Shown one piece after another: positions 19,301 to 27,845 of a stretch of 64,000 nt of DNA (the first letter of the stretch is position 1; every line of letters starts with the position of its first letter). This DNA comes from Alphaproteobacteria bacterium (GTDB lineage Bacteria; Pseudomonadota; Alphaproteobacteria; Rhizobiales; JAKIUO01). Both the position numbers and the translations under genes were made by a program. Location: contig JAJRPI010000086.1 of NCBI GenBank assembly GCA_024280895.1, positions 62,001 to 126,000 on the forward strand, read 5' to 3'. Under the pieces are notes generated by a model that was not told the origin of the DNA, searched no databases, and saw only the letters and a list, made by a program, of their open reading frames with translations.

Positions 19301-19991
19301 TGTGACTTCGGGCCTCTTCAAAAGCTGCTGTAATCGCTTTCATGATTTCAAGTTTAGCGACAGTCGCTGTGCCGTTGTTCTGGGGATTGGCAGCCTTGGT
19401 AAAAGGTTTGTTTCCTTCGAGCAGGTCTGCGATCTCGTCATTTGAGTTGAGTGCATTTGGATAGGACAGAGAAAGGCCGTTCTCCTTGGTGTAGGCGATA
19501 TCGAGTGTTGGCTTGATAAAAACCATCTGACTGGGGGCAAGTCTTCCCCACATCAATGCGCGGCCATTGAGGTCAACAGCGGCAAGGGGTGCTGTGGCAA
19601 TCGTATCCCCCGCTTTATTGGAAAGAACAATATCGCGCAGTCTGAAATGGACGCCAGTGCTATGGGTATTTTTACCGACAAAGGCGCTTTTGATCTTGAT
19701 TGACATTCCAGAAAGTTGCTCATTGATGGCGCTCTCGATTGAGGGCACGATAAAATCCAGATCAATGGCTCCTTTTTCAAGCCGGTAGTAAAATAGTGCA
19801 AGAAGGAATGCGCCAATCACCAGGAAGCCGACGAGCAACTCAATAGTAATTATGAGTATGCGCCGCACTGGGGTCTGCATGTTTTGCAACTCAACCGCTT
19901 TGGGCAGATAGTTGGCAATCGCACGTCCCGTTTTCTCAATGCCGGTAACAGCATTGGAATTCTTGGTTTTATTGACAATGCGGTGAATCAT
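16329..19991 (-). CDS. AsmA/YhdP-like giant envelope protein (DUF3971 type)
   Basis: A 1,220-residue protein with one N-terminal membrane anchor (about residues 44-68, ILIITIELLVGFLVIGAFLL) and a long beta-rich periplasmic part. Repeating patterns such as NLDIGELKVAY, KITGRQLSIDIPKGRINL and LRLTKMRSKKLFGDLSIEGG are typical of the AsmA/YhdP/TamB superfamily. Those proteins are thought to form hydrophobic grooves carrying phospholipids between inner and outer membranes. The C-terminal part (APFSYGDGQFILHDSYVNGP, TLRGKIDFRTETMRLGGTYV) is the AsmA-like C-terminal region. AGGAAA precedes the ATG. The role in lipid transport is inferred from the family. The gene is divergent from bcp. Confidence 0.88.
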   Translation of the reverse strand: MIHRIVNKTKNSNAVTGIEKTGRAIANYLPKAVELQNMQTPVRRILIITIELLVGFLVIGAFLLALFYYRLEKGAIDLDFIVPSIESAINEQLSGMSIKIKSAFVGKNTHSTGVHFRLRDIVLSNKAGDTIATAPLAAVDLNGRALMWGRLAPSQMVFIKPTLDIAYTKENGLSLSYPNALNSNDEIADLLEGNKPFTKAANPQNNGTATVAKLEIMKAITAAFEEARSHSNTTSYLTQFGVRDATVRFKNGGDDYSWKIPDFIIDLKHSNKSSLIRGFGKVGIGEKSEQIKPWNIRFQTKQTDNTQDLQLDFGFKDVTPASLQRLFPNLGVLKYFNIPFDGKVNAKLNNQGEVQSAFANIRLAAGKILVPWLDKSDGIESVNLDIGELKVAYTKNANKLLILPSLFKWGNNQTHLSGIVQLSNSSRKWNFTLKGEETRLAAKDFDLAPVIIDEWWVTGSFSPDAERVDIAGLFLRTGNATINLKGYLADFETSPGVYLRGKMSSISVPVLKRLWPRILAIDARKWVGNKIREGQIVSGNFKVAIPAGTLAKLPFKTDIAPKMVSLNVKLSDLLVKYHEGLLPLKIPDASLKITGRQLSIDIPKGRINLRKGTPLKLSHGNFSVSDLREEDPGANLSFRLEGKAQDITRFINQPALKTTGMTGNMANRIDGNLKGVVNMHIPLKDDLDFNNIGLNGNLRLTKMRSKKLFGDLSIEGGSINIKLSEKAVEADGGVVIKGIPVKINWQRIFGARKANQPPIRLSAILSRSSRRKLGLSKLNRFLKGDIPVVITASPTSAASTGVQVRADLTNAKLTNKMIGWTKHPGTAAVLQFDVKQAKNDIINLDNFSLVGNQLILEGALKLNGKDSKLHSFHFPKFSFNHINNMNVTGKRNIKGILDITAKIQNLDGRRLLRNQFFGKSKSTKKSNSGGPGIDYNFHAEIGTIAGGKGAYITGARVDVKQRDNKVSLFDFKGRLNGQSMIAMRMEPKNGKRRVMKVESTDAGTTFRMIGLYPNIQGGQLSLKVNLDAKRSRGNRGTLWIKDFFVISSQKISGDTNASNVFQNDLMSAARQKSKSRKQKIVQTKMQFDQLKAPFSYGDGQFILHDSYVNGPVIGATLRGKIDFRTETMRLGGTYVPLYGLNAAIGEIPVLSDLLVGRKGEGVFGVTFAIEGPTSKPTVIVNPVSILTPGVFRQIFDFNNSVKDQQFRNLPQKRRRQKRQR

Positions 19992-20255
19992 TTATTTCCT
20001 GTTATCGAGCTATTGCACGCGTGAAAAAACATGCAGCAATTATTCCCCGGCCACTTTCTTGTTTCCATCAATGTTGACAAACAGCCACTCAACAAAAGCA
20101 TGCAAGGAGGACTATCAATAAGGCATTCCCCCGCATTGCCTGTTTGACAAGAAGGTTGCAACTGTTTACCGCACTAGGAATATGGAGCTTCCCACAAAGG
20201 ATATTTGCCCTACTTGGACCTCTAAATCTAGACAAAAGCATGACGGGAGAACTGT

Positions 20256-20717
20256 ATGTTGAACGAAGGTGATAAGGCCCCTGATTTTACGTTGTTGACT
20301 GAAGATGGATCACAACTCTCTTTAAGCGATCTGAATGGGGCGCCGCTCGTCCTTTATTTTTATCCTAAGGATGATACGAGTGGCTGCACCACCGAAGCAA
20401 TTGATTTCACACAAATGCTTGCAGATTTCACGAATCTGAACACCAGAATCATAGGTGTGTCACCCGATTCTGTGAGCAAACATGTAAAGTTCATCGACAA
20501 ACATGATCTTCGTGTCACCCTTGGTGCAGATGAAGAAAAGACCGTCGCCATGGATTATGGGGTATGGGCAGAAAAAAAGAATTATGGTCGCACTTATATG
20601 GGAATAGTCCGCACAACCTTTCTCATCGACAAAAATGGGCAAATCGTCAAAATTTGGAACAAGGTAAGAGTCAAGGATCATGCCGCCGCAGTTCTTGAAG
20701 CGGTCCGCGCGCTGTAA
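20256..20717 (+). CDS. bcp: Peroxiredoxin of the Bcp/PrxQ family
   Basis: Thioredoxin-fold peroxidase that reduces hydrogen peroxide and organic hydroperoxides in the cytoplasm. The PxxxTxxC active site is present as YPKDDTSGCTTEAIDF, with serine where TPGCT is usual. The second cysteine that many Bcp proteins have five residues later is isoleucine here. No other cysteine is evident, so it should act as a 1-Cys enzyme needing an external thiol. It is 153 residues, full length. GGGAGA precedes the ATG. A DUF455 gene follows after 21 bp. Confidence 0.93.
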   Translation: MLNEGDKAPDFTLLTEDGSQLSLSDLNGAPLVLYFYPKDDTSGCTTEAIDFTQMLADFTNLNTRIIGVSPDSVSKHVKFIDKHDLRVTLGADEEKTVAMDYGVWAEKKNYGRTYMGIVRTTFLIDKNGQIVKIWNKVRVKDHAAAVLEAVRAL

Positions 20718-20738
20718 ACAAGCCAATTGGTTGCGACA

Positions 20739-21548
20739 ATGACATTCTCCCCCAATAATCTTGCTGAATATTCTCTTGAAATCATCAAGGAGCCAGTGCC
20801 TGCCAAAAAGGTAATGTTGGCCCGCCGTTTGGGATCGATGTGGCGCGCTGGTGAGATATCTCCAGGAGGGCTCGCACCTGATTATCCTTATCCCGACTTG
20901 CCAGGGCGCCCGGATAAACCAGAATTACGTTCCTTACGCGACATGCCGCGACGTCGCACCGGTAGTAAAAATGGGTTGATTGCCCTTGTTCATTCTCTGG
21001 CGCATATAGAACTTAATGCCATCGATATGGCGTTTGATCTTTTAGCCTGTTTTGGTAATACCTCCTTGCCTCGCGATTTTTTTGACGGGGCTCTTAAAGT
21101 CGGATTGGAGGAAGCCGATCATTTTGAAATGATCAATCAAGATCTTGAAACTCTTGGGGCCAGATATGGGGATCTCCCAGCACATGGGGGATTGTGGGAT
21201 GCGGTCATGACGACACGTCATGATTTGTTGGCGCGCCTGGCGATTGTGCCGCTTGTTCTTGAGGCCCGCGGACTTGATGTCTCTCCTGCGATGATTGAAA
21301 GAGTAAAGGTCTCGGGCGAAGATCATGTCGTTAAGACCATGCAACAGATCTATCGTGATGAAATCACTCATGTTGCCTTTGGCGCCAAATGGTTTAAATA
21401 TCTATGCCAAGATCAAAACATCGCCCCTGAAACCACCTTTCATTCGCTTGTTGAAGAGCATTTTCGCGGACTGCTGAAGCCGCCGTTTAATATTCAAGCG
21501 CGCACAAGTGCCGGACTACCTGAAGCATATTATATACGACCAGACTAG
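20739..21548 (+). CDS. DUF455 ferritin-like protein
   Basis: A 269-residue member of the DUF455 ferritin-like family. The helical core carries the carboxylate/histidine pattern of a di-metal site: HSLAHIELNAIDMAFD, GLEEADHFEMI, LVLEARGLDV and RDEITHVAFGAKWF. The natural substrate is not established. I use ATG 20739; a TTG four codons upstream is possible. It lies directly behind bcp and may be cotranscribed, which could point to an oxidative-stress or iron link, but that is only inference. Confidence 0.85.
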   Translation: MTFSPNNLAEYSLEIIKEPVPAKKVMLARRLGSMWRAGEISPGGLAPDYPYPDLPGRPDKPELRSLRDMPRRRTGSKNGLIALVHSLAHIELNAIDMAFDLLACFGNTSLPRDFFDGALKVGLEEADHFEMINQDLETLGARYGDLPAHGGLWDAVMTTRHDLLARLAIVPLVLEARGLDVSPAMIERVKVSGEDHVVKTMQQIYRDEITHVAFGAKWFKYLCQDQNIAPETTFHSLVEEHFRGLLKPPFNIQARTSAGLPEAYYIRPD

Positions 21549-21619
21549 GGCCAGTTTTGAAGGTGAGATTTACCCATATGTGACATAATTGCGCTTCCAT
21601 TTCCTGTCTATTTTGTGCA

Positions 21620-21640
21620 GTCACTAGCCTCGCTAGTGAC
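21620..21640. promoter_or_regulatory. Perfect 9-bp inverted repeat between the DUF455 gene and bactofilin
   Basis: GTCACTAGC, three bases, then GCTAGTGAC. No T-run follows, so it is not a classical terminator. It may be an operator upstream of the bactofilin gene or an RNA hairpin that ends or stabilises the bcp-DUF455 message. Confidence 0.4.
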
Positions 21641-21844
21641 ATGAGGCCAATAACAATTTAAGATGGCTGAATAAAAGTGTGGATCAGGCAGATTACTTCT
21701 GTTGACATCATTTTGGTATCTTTCTTGCGTAAGATGATTGAATTGTTGCGGACATGTAAGTTGCGACATATCAAATGGAAAGAATATCCAATCGTAGCGC
21801 ACCGAGAATGCAGCCAGTAGTCAGTTCGGAGGGACGAAACAGTT

Positions 21845-22408
21845 ATGTTTACGAAAAAACCAGAAAAAGAAATGGGTGGCGGTACTTCGTCTAACCCTAT
21901 GGCGTCCGTAGCGCCAAGCCCGTCAATGCCAAAACCAGCTTCAGCGGCACCGATTTCCGCAGCTCCTGTTGCGGCGGCTCCCAAGCCGGCACCTGCTATA
22001 AATAGTGGCAAATCGATCCCATCCATATTCGCTGGCGATATTAGCATTACGGGTAATATTCAGTCCGCTGGCGAGATCCAGATTGATGGCAAAGTTGAAG
22101 GTGACATTAAATGCACATCTTTGATTATCGGCGAAAATGCTGATGTGTCAGGCGGCGTTGTCGCTGAAGACGTTGTTGTTCGCGGCAAGGTGAATGGCTC
22201 CATTCGCGGTGTTCGTGTGACACTGGAAACAACTTCAGAAGTTGAAGGTGACGTTTATCACAAGACCCTTGCCATCGAGCAAGGAGCCTATTTTGAAGGC
22301 AAATCTCGACGTCAGGACGACCCTGTTGGAAGTGCGCCAGATAAAGCTGGTACAGTTGCTTCTGTTGGAAGACCTGTTGCCAACGGTGCTGCCGCACCCA
22401 AATTATAG
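21845..22408 (+). CDS. Bactofilin cytoskeletal protein
   Basis: Bactofilins self-assemble into nucleotide-free filaments that position peptidoglycan or polysaccharide enzymes. The central domain (about residues 60-155) is the right-handed beta-helix: SIFAGDISITGNIQSAGEIQ, IDGKVEGDIKCTSLIIGE, DVSGGVVAEDVVVRGKVNGS. It is flanked by an Ala/Pro-rich disordered N-terminus and a short disordered C-terminus, the usual layout. The length is 187 residues. GGAGGG precedes the ATG. No M23 peptidase gene, a frequent bactofilin neighbour, is adjacent. A strong terminator follows. Confidence 0.93.
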   Translation: MFTKKPEKEMGGGTSSNPMASVAPSPSMPKPASAAPISAAPVAAAPKPAPAINSGKSIPSIFAGDISITGNIQSAGEIQIDGKVEGDIKCTSLIIGENADVSGGVVAEDVVVRGKVNGSIRGVRVTLETTSEVEGDVYHKTLAIEQGAYFEGKSRRQDDPVGSAPDKAGTVASVGRPVANGAAAPKL

Positions 22409-22471
22409 ATGAAGATGCAAGCTGCGAGCCTTGAATTTGCTGGCATGTATTAATTTTGTAAATAAAATGAG

Positions 22472-22508
22472 AACACCCACACAATGGATATTGTGTGGGT
22501 GTTTTTGG
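22472..22508 (+). terminator. Strong intrinsic terminator after bactofilin
   Basis: AACACCCACACAAT (22472-22485) pairs perfectly with ATTGTGTGGGTGTT (22490-22503) across a 4-base loop, followed by a T-run. It also lies just beyond the prfB stop and may serve the convergent prfB transcript. Confidence 0.9.
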
Positions 22509-22521
22509 GGATGCTTTTGCA

Positions 22522-23650
22522 TCAATCCAGGTCGGCGACTTTTTCGCCTGCACCATTGACGCGCTGAGCCAGTGCGGCAGATATGAATTGATCCAGATCT
22601 CCGTCAAGGACGGCTGGGGGATTGGTACTTTCGACGCCAGTACGCAAATCTTTGACCATCTGATAGGGCTGTAGCACATAAGATCTGATCTGATGCCCCC
22701 AGCCGATATCTGTTTTTTGGGCTGCTTGGGCCTGTGTTTCTTCTTCGCGCTTTTTCAGTTCTTCTTCATAAAGACGCGCTTTCAGCATGGACCAGGCAGT
22801 ATCCTTGTTTTTGTGCTGGGAGCGTTGTGACTGGCACTGCACGACGATATTGGTTGGAATATGGGTGATCCGCACGGCGCTGTCGGTGGTGTTGACATGC
22901 TGGCCACCAGCTCCACTGGCCCGATATGTATCGATACGGCATTCGCTTTCATTGATTTCAATTTCGATATTTTCGTCGACAACGGGATACACCCAGACGC
23001 TGGCGAAGCTGGTATGGCGGCGTGCGCTGGAATCAAAAGGGGAAATTCGCACGAGCCGATGGACGCCGGATTCTGTCTTCATCCAACCATAGGCATCCTC
23101 GCCTTTGAAATGCAGTGTTGCTGATTTAATGCCAGCCTCGTCGCCAGCGCTGGTCTCGATGATCTGAACTTTATAGGCATGCTGTTCAGCCCAACGAATA
23201 TACATGCGCATCATCATCTCGGCCCAGTCCTGAGCCTCTGTACCGCCAGCTCCGGCATTGATCTCAAGATAAGTGTCGTTACCGTCGGCCTCGCCTGACA
23301 ACAAGGCTTCCGTTTCGCGGCGCAAGGTTTCCTTGTGCAGAGACTTGAGCGCGTATTCTGCCTCTACGATAACCTCGTCGTCGCCTTCATCCTCCCCAAG
23401 CGCGATCATGTCGGAATTGTCGGCAAGCTCTCGCTCAAGACGTTCAAAGGCGTTGATAGCCGTTTCGAGACGTTGGCGCTCGCGCATGACTTTGCGTGCC
23501 TTAGCAGAATCATTCCATAGGCTTGGATCTTCGGCTTGGTCGTTTAAGACCTGTAGGCGATCTTTAGCTGTATCCCAGTCAAAGATGCCTCCTTAGGAGT
23601 GCGAGCGACCCCTTGATTTCATCGACCAAATTCTGTGTTTCTGCACGCAT
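22522..23650 (-). CDS. prfB: Peptide chain release factor 2, with programmed +1 frameshift
   Basis: RF2 ends translation at UGA and UAA. The gene is in two frames. Codons 1-23 run from ATG 23650 ([20 protein letters not shown]) to CTT at 23584-23582, followed by an in-frame TGA. After a +1 shift the protein continues [14 protein letters not shown] and runs to 22522. The corrected product is 375 residues, the usual size. Functional motifs are present: the codon-recognition SPF loop ([16 protein letters not shown]) and the catalytic GGQ loop ([12 protein letters not shown]). GGAGA lies about 8 bases before the ATG. Low RF2 lets ribosomes pause at TGA and shift, so the factor autoregulates. mrcA lies 69 bp upstream on the same strand. 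Confidence 0.97.
23579..23593 (-). promoter_or_regulatory. prfB: RF2 programmed +1 frameshift site
   Basis: On the minus strand the sequence reads AGGAGGCATCTTTGAC. The internal Shine-Dalgarno AGGAGG (23593-23588) sits three bases before the slippery CTT TGA C, as in the classical prfB recoding element. Reading in frame 0 stops at TGA; the +1 frame gives the complete RF2. Confidence 0.97.
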
Positions 23651-23719
23651 GCAGGCAATCTCCTCGGTATCGAAAACTAAACAGAGGCAGTTATGCAGCG
23701 CCAGCATTGGGATTTCAAG

Positions 23720-26299
23720 TTAATAGAGGCCACGACCGGCTGGAGATAGATATTCTTGTCCATCGCCGCCTGGTGCCCAACGGTTTGCCGAAGGGTCGGG
23801 GGGTGAAGTACCAGGTTTAAATGCTTCAAGGATCACATTCTTTCCCGAATAAGAGGCGCGTTCTCCCGTCTTGCGATTTATTTTGACGAGCTGAATACCT
23901 GGAGGAGCTCTAAAGGGAATGGACTTCTTGTTTTTCATGGTCATTTTCATGAAATCTTTGAATATTGGCGACGCAACGCCGCCCCCAGTCTCTCCCCGGC
24001 CCATCGGGGTTGGATTGTCAAAACCAACAAAAACGCCAACGACCAGATCAGGTGAAAAGCCCATAAACCATGCGTCACGCTCATCATTGGTCGTGCCGGT
24101 TTTACCAGCAAGGGATATATTGGGTAGTGCGCGGCCGACCCGAACGCCAGTACCACGTTTGACAACCCCTTCCATCATCGAGGTTATTTGATAGGCGGTG
24201 TGGGGGTCAATTATTTGCTTGCGGGTGTCGACCAGATCGGGTTCTTCTTGATTGTTCCAGGCTTTACTGGCGCAATCTGGACATGAACGCTCGTCATGGC
24301 TGTAAAGAGTTTTCCCATAGCGGTCCTGAATACGGTCTATCACTGTGGGTTTGACTTGATAACCACCATTTGCCAAAATGGCGTAACCTGTCGTTAAACG
24401 CAATAGAGTGGTTTCCCCGGCACCCAGCGACATGGAAAGCACGGGCATCAAATTATCATAGATCCCAAAGCGCCTTGCATATTCCGCGATCACGGGCATC
24501 CCCATATCTTGCGCGAGGCGCACTGTCATAAGGTTACGAGATCGTTCAATGCCGGTACGTAAAGTCGAGGGGCCATAGAATTTTTTGCCATAATTTTGTG
24601 GCCGCCAGACGTCTAGGCCGGGGCCTTGATCAATGGCAAGTGGGGCATCAAGAATGACGGTAGATGGCGAATACCCGTTATCCAATGCAGTTGCATAAAC
24701 AAAGGGTTTGAACGCCGAACCGGGCTGGCGATAGGCCTGTGTTGCGCGATTGAAATTACTTGCCGCAAAGCTGAAACCTCCAACGAGCGCAAGAATACGA
24801 CCTGTGTGTGGGTCCATTACAGTGATGCCGCCTCCAACCTGCGGGATCTGCATTAGCCGCCATTGCCCAGCAACATCTTGTTCGGTGAGGGCTTTGCGCT
24901 TGCCCTTTTTGCTTCGAGGACGTCTTGGTGAAACAAAAATCACATCTCCAACACCCAAAACATCAGCTGGCGTTTTGGGGCGTTTCCCTTTGGATTCCAG
25001 GCGCTTGCCTTTTTTAGTAATTTTCATGGATAGAAGTTTTCGGGCCCAGCGCATCTCAGTGAGTGGTATGGATCCAACTTCCCGCTTTTCTTCAAGTTTG
25101 CCCGAAGTCAAAATTGTCGGCCGCAGTCCAATGCGTGCTTCTTTTGTGTCAAGTTCAAGGACGACAGCTTGTCGCCAAGGCGGAATATCCGCGGGTGGTT
25201 TTTCGACTTTAGCGATGAGTTGGCCCCAATCGCCGCCACCAAGTTTGATTTGGGCAATAGCACCTCGCCATCCGTGTCTGCGGTCATAGGCAACCAGACC
25301 ATCAACCAACGCCTTTTTTGCCATACGCTGCATGCGTGGATTAAGAGTTGTGCGAACAGATAAGCCGCCTTCATAAAGCTTGGTTTCACCATAACGAGCT
25401 AAAATATCCCGGCGCACTTCCTCCGCAAAATATTCGGCTGCGAAAATGCGCGCACCAAAGGGGCGAGGATTGACTTCAAGCTCATGAGTTATTGCTTCGG
25501 CTCGCTGCTCCTCGGTAATGAAACCGTTGGTTTGCATGCGCCCCAGAATCCAGTTTCGTCTTATCAGAGCTCTCTTGGTTTTGCGGAATGGATGGTAGTT
25601 ATTTGGCGCTTTGGGAAGAGTGGCCAGATAGGCCATTTCATGAATTTTCAGCTCTTTAAGCGATTTGCCAAAGTAATTGAGAGAGGCGGCAGCAACACCA
25701 TAAGAACGCAATCCAAAGAATATCTCATTGAGATATAGCTCCATGATCTGGCCCTTGGTAAAAGTTCGTTCAATGCGGATAGCGAGAATAGCTTCTTTAA
25801 CCTTGCGAACGATTGTCTGATCGGACGTCAGCAAGAAGTTCTTGGCAACTTGTTGGGTGATGGTTGAGGCACCCCGTTTTGAGCCACCCATTCCCGCTAG
25901 GCGGCGCACATTGGCGACCACCGCAGCGGCAAATGCCTTTAGATCAATGCCATGATGTTCGTAGAAATTCTTGTCTTCTGCCGCCATGAACGCCTGGATC
26001 AATGGTTTGGGAACCGCATTGATGGGCACATAAATGCGCCTTTCACGAGCGTATTCTGCTAGTAAGCGACCATCATTTGCATGAATGCGGGTCATCACCG
26101 GGGGTTCATACTCTGCCAGTTTCTCGTAATTGGGCAAGTCTTGGGAGATATTCCACAAAAAATAGCCAGCTACACCGGCCCCAGCGATGCCCAGAATCAT
26201 ACCACCGGCAAATAACCAGCCGATAAACGCCACAGTCCAGCTTTTGGATCTGCGCTTGACTGTCTTTGGAGGAAGAACAGGTGGCGGTATTGCGTGCAT
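23720..26299 (-). CDS. mrcA: Penicillin-binding protein 1A, bifunctional glycosyltransferase/transpeptidase
   Basis: Class A PBP that polymerises and cross-links peptidoglycan. It has an N-terminal cytoplasmic tail and one membrane helix (about residues 24-50). The GT51 glycosyltransferase domain has AAEDKNFYEHHGIDLKAF and GASTITQQVAKNFLL. An OB-like insertion with basic low-complexity sequence (KKGKRLESKGKRPK) follows. The transpeptidase has the SxxK motif in GSAFKPFVYA, SRN in ERSRNLMTVRL and KTG in AGKTGTTNDERDAWF. The length of 859 residues is normal for alphaproteobacterial PBP1a. AmiC is encoded upstream on the same strand after a 214-bp gap that carries a tandem 17-bp repeat. Confidence 0.96.
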   Translation of the reverse strand: MHAIPPPVLPPKTVKRRSKSWTVAFIGWLFAGGMILGIAGAGVAGYFLWNISQDLPNYEKLAEYEPPVMTRIHANDGRLLAEYARERRIYVPINAVPKPLIQAFMAAEDKNFYEHHGIDLKAFAAAVVANVRRLAGMGGSKRGASTITQQVAKNFLLTSDQTIVRKVKEAILAIRIERTFTKGQIMELYLNEIFFGLRSYGVAAASLNYFGKSLKELKIHEMAYLATLPKAPNNYHPFRKTKRALIRRNWILGRMQTNGFITEEQRAEAITHELEVNPRPFGARIFAAEYFAEEVRRDILARYGETKLYEGGLSVRTTLNPRMQRMAKKALVDGLVAYDRRHGWRGAIAQIKLGGGDWGQLIAKVEKPPADIPPWRQAVVLELDTKEARIGLRPTILTSGKLEEKREVGSIPLTEMRWARKLLSMKITKKGKRLESKGKRPKTPADVLGVGDVIFVSPRRPRSKKGKRKALTEQDVAGQWRLMQIPQVGGGITVMDPHTGRILALVGGFSFAASNFNRATQAYRQPGSAFKPFVYATALDNGYSPSTVILDAPLAIDQGPGLDVWRPQNYGKKFYGPSTLRTGIERSRNLMTVRLAQDMGMPVIAEYARRFGIYDNLMPVLSMSLGAGETTLLRLTTGYAILANGGYQVKPTVIDRIQDRYGKTLYSHDERSCPDCASKAWNNQEEPDLVDTRKQIIDPHTAYQITSMMEGVVKRGTGVRVGRALPNISLAGKTGTTNDERDAWFMGFSPDLVVGVFVGFDNPTPMGRGETGGGVASPIFKDFMKMTMKNKKSIPFRAPPGIQLVKINRKTGERASYSGKNVILEAFKPGTSPPDPSANRWAPGGDGQEYLSPAGRGLY

Positions 26300-26316
26300 G
26301 CTAGTGTGGTCTCTTC

Positions 26317-26350
26317 CTGATCATTCATTCAAACTGATCATTCATTCAAA
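26317..26350. repeat. Perfect tandem 17-bp duplication upstream of mrcA
   Basis: CTGATCATTCATTCAAA occurs twice head to tail at 26317-26333 and 26334-26350, ending 18 bp before the mrcA start codon (in the transcript's leader or promoter). It may be a recent slippage duplication or a double binding site. Confidence 0.85.
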
Positions 26351-26513
26351 AAATTGTTTTCGAGCATGGTGGTAACACCATTCAATAAGAAAATTCAATA
26401 TGGCAAGGACGTGGCAAATAGCAGCTTATCGCTAACGAATATCTCAAATATTCTGCATTTACCCCCAAAAGGGCTGGTTTCACCCCCAACAATGAAAACT
26501 TTCCGACCTCATC

Positions 26514-27845
26514 TTAGTACGGATTAACAGCAATTTGCTGTGTGAAATAGGCCGCAATGGATTTCAAAATCACATTACCCATCTTTTTCTGCCATCTAGG
26601 CGACTTTAGATTTTTCTCGTCATGGATGCTACTGAGATAGCCCAGTTCCAAAAGCACAGAAGGTGTGTCAGGCGCTTTTAACACGCGAAAGCCTGCTGAT
26701 CTTGTACGATAACCATGTATCTTGACGGTACCACGCATCTGCTTGAGCTGTAACTTTGCAAACATATATGACAATTCGTTTGTTTCTCGTTGAGCCAGAT
26801 CAATGAGAATATTTGTGACGGGGTTCTCACTCTCGGGCAGTTCAACACCGGCGATAATGTCGGAGCGATTTTCTAGCGCCGCGAGGGCTTTAGCCTCAGC
26901 ATCGGACGCTTTATTTGACAAGATGTAGATGGATGCACCTCGCACTTTATTACGTCTCCGGCGCTTTCTTGAAATACTGTCAGCATGTATCGAGATAAAT
27001 AGGCTGGCTTGATTGCGACGTCCAATTTTGACGCGATCGTGCAGAGGAATATAGGTATCGATATCGCGGGTCATCGCCACGCGATAGAGGCCGGTTGCCA
27101 ATAACTGCTTCCTCAATCGCTTCGAAAACATCAGCACGATCTTTTTCTCGAGCGTACCTTTCGAACCAATTGCTCCAGGATCCACACCGCCGTGCCCTGG
27201 ATCAATGACGATCATTGGCCTTGCGTCTTCTTTTGGCCTGACCAGCTTCGACTTCTTTTTTGCAAGGGGTTTGATTGCATCTGTCTTTGTTAGAGCAGGA
27301 TCTTTGGTCAAATTTCGTTTTGCAAGACTTAGGTCGAATTTGTCCGGGCTTGTTTTGACAAGAATGATTTCCATATGCGCTGGTTTTTCGCCATTGCCTG
27401 CAAAAACCTGTGCTTTTGTGACCAAAACCGGGTGTTTGACATCGATGACAATTCTAGATTTTCCAGGGGCAAACAGCCCATAGCGATAAGCGCTTACCAA
27501 CCCTTTACCTTTTCTGCCAAGGCCGGATGGAAATTGAAACTTTACCTCCGGCAGGTCAATGATGACACGATAGGGTTTGGCCAGTGTAAAAACTTTGATC
27601 GCAACCTTTTTCGATAAATTAACAGCAAATGTCATGCGGTTGGCGTCGCCGCCAAGGCGAGCGCTTTTGGCTACGGTAGTTTGGGCCGCGGTTGTTTTAG
27701 CAACCGACATCGTCGCTGTCGTTGGCTTGGCCAAAACTGAGTTTGACGAGCCCATCAGAATAAGCGATATCAGGAAAAAGGTCGATGAACGAAGCAAATC
27801 ATACACAAAAAAGCCACGATGGCGGGAATATTGGCGAAATTTCAT
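26514..27845 (-). CDS. amiC: N-acetylmuramoyl-L-alanine amidase, AmiC type with AMIN domain
   Basis: Zinc amidase that cuts the lactyl-amide bond between glycan and peptide during cell separation. I start at ATG 27845, behind a strong AAAGGGGAG; the frame continues 42 codons upstream without family-like sequence. The N-terminus is an export signal (STFFLISLILMGSSNSVLA). Next comes an AMIN domain (RMTFAVNLSKKVAIKVFTL, YRVIIDLPEVKF) for septal targeting. The amidase_3 domain has the zinc ligands and catalytic residues: MIVIDPGHGGVDPGAIG, LEKKIVLMFSKRL, SLFISIHADS and SVLLELGYLS. The corrected length is 443 residues. It probably shares its transcript with mrcA. Confidence 0.94.
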   Translation of the reverse strand: MKFRQYSRHRGFFVYDLLRSSTFFLISLILMGSSNSVLAKPTTATMSVAKTTAAQTTVAKSARLGGDANRMTFAVNLSKKVAIKVFTLAKPYRVIIDLPEVKFQFPSGLGRKGKGLVSAYRYGLFAPGKSRIVIDVKHPVLVTKAQVFAGNGEKPAHMEIILVKTSPDKFDLSLAKRNLTKDPALTKTDAIKPLAKKKSKLVRPKEDARPMIVIDPGHGGVDPGAIGSKGTLEKKIVLMFSKRLRKQLLATGLYRVAMTRDIDTYIPLHDRVKIGRRNQASLFISIHADSISRKRRRRNKVRGASIYILSNKASDAEAKALAALENRSDIIAGVELPESENPVTNILIDLAQRETNELSYMFAKLQLKQMRGTVKIHGYRTRSAGFRVLKAPDTPSVLLELGYLSSIHDEKNLKSPRWQKKMGNVILKSIAAYFTQQIAVNPY

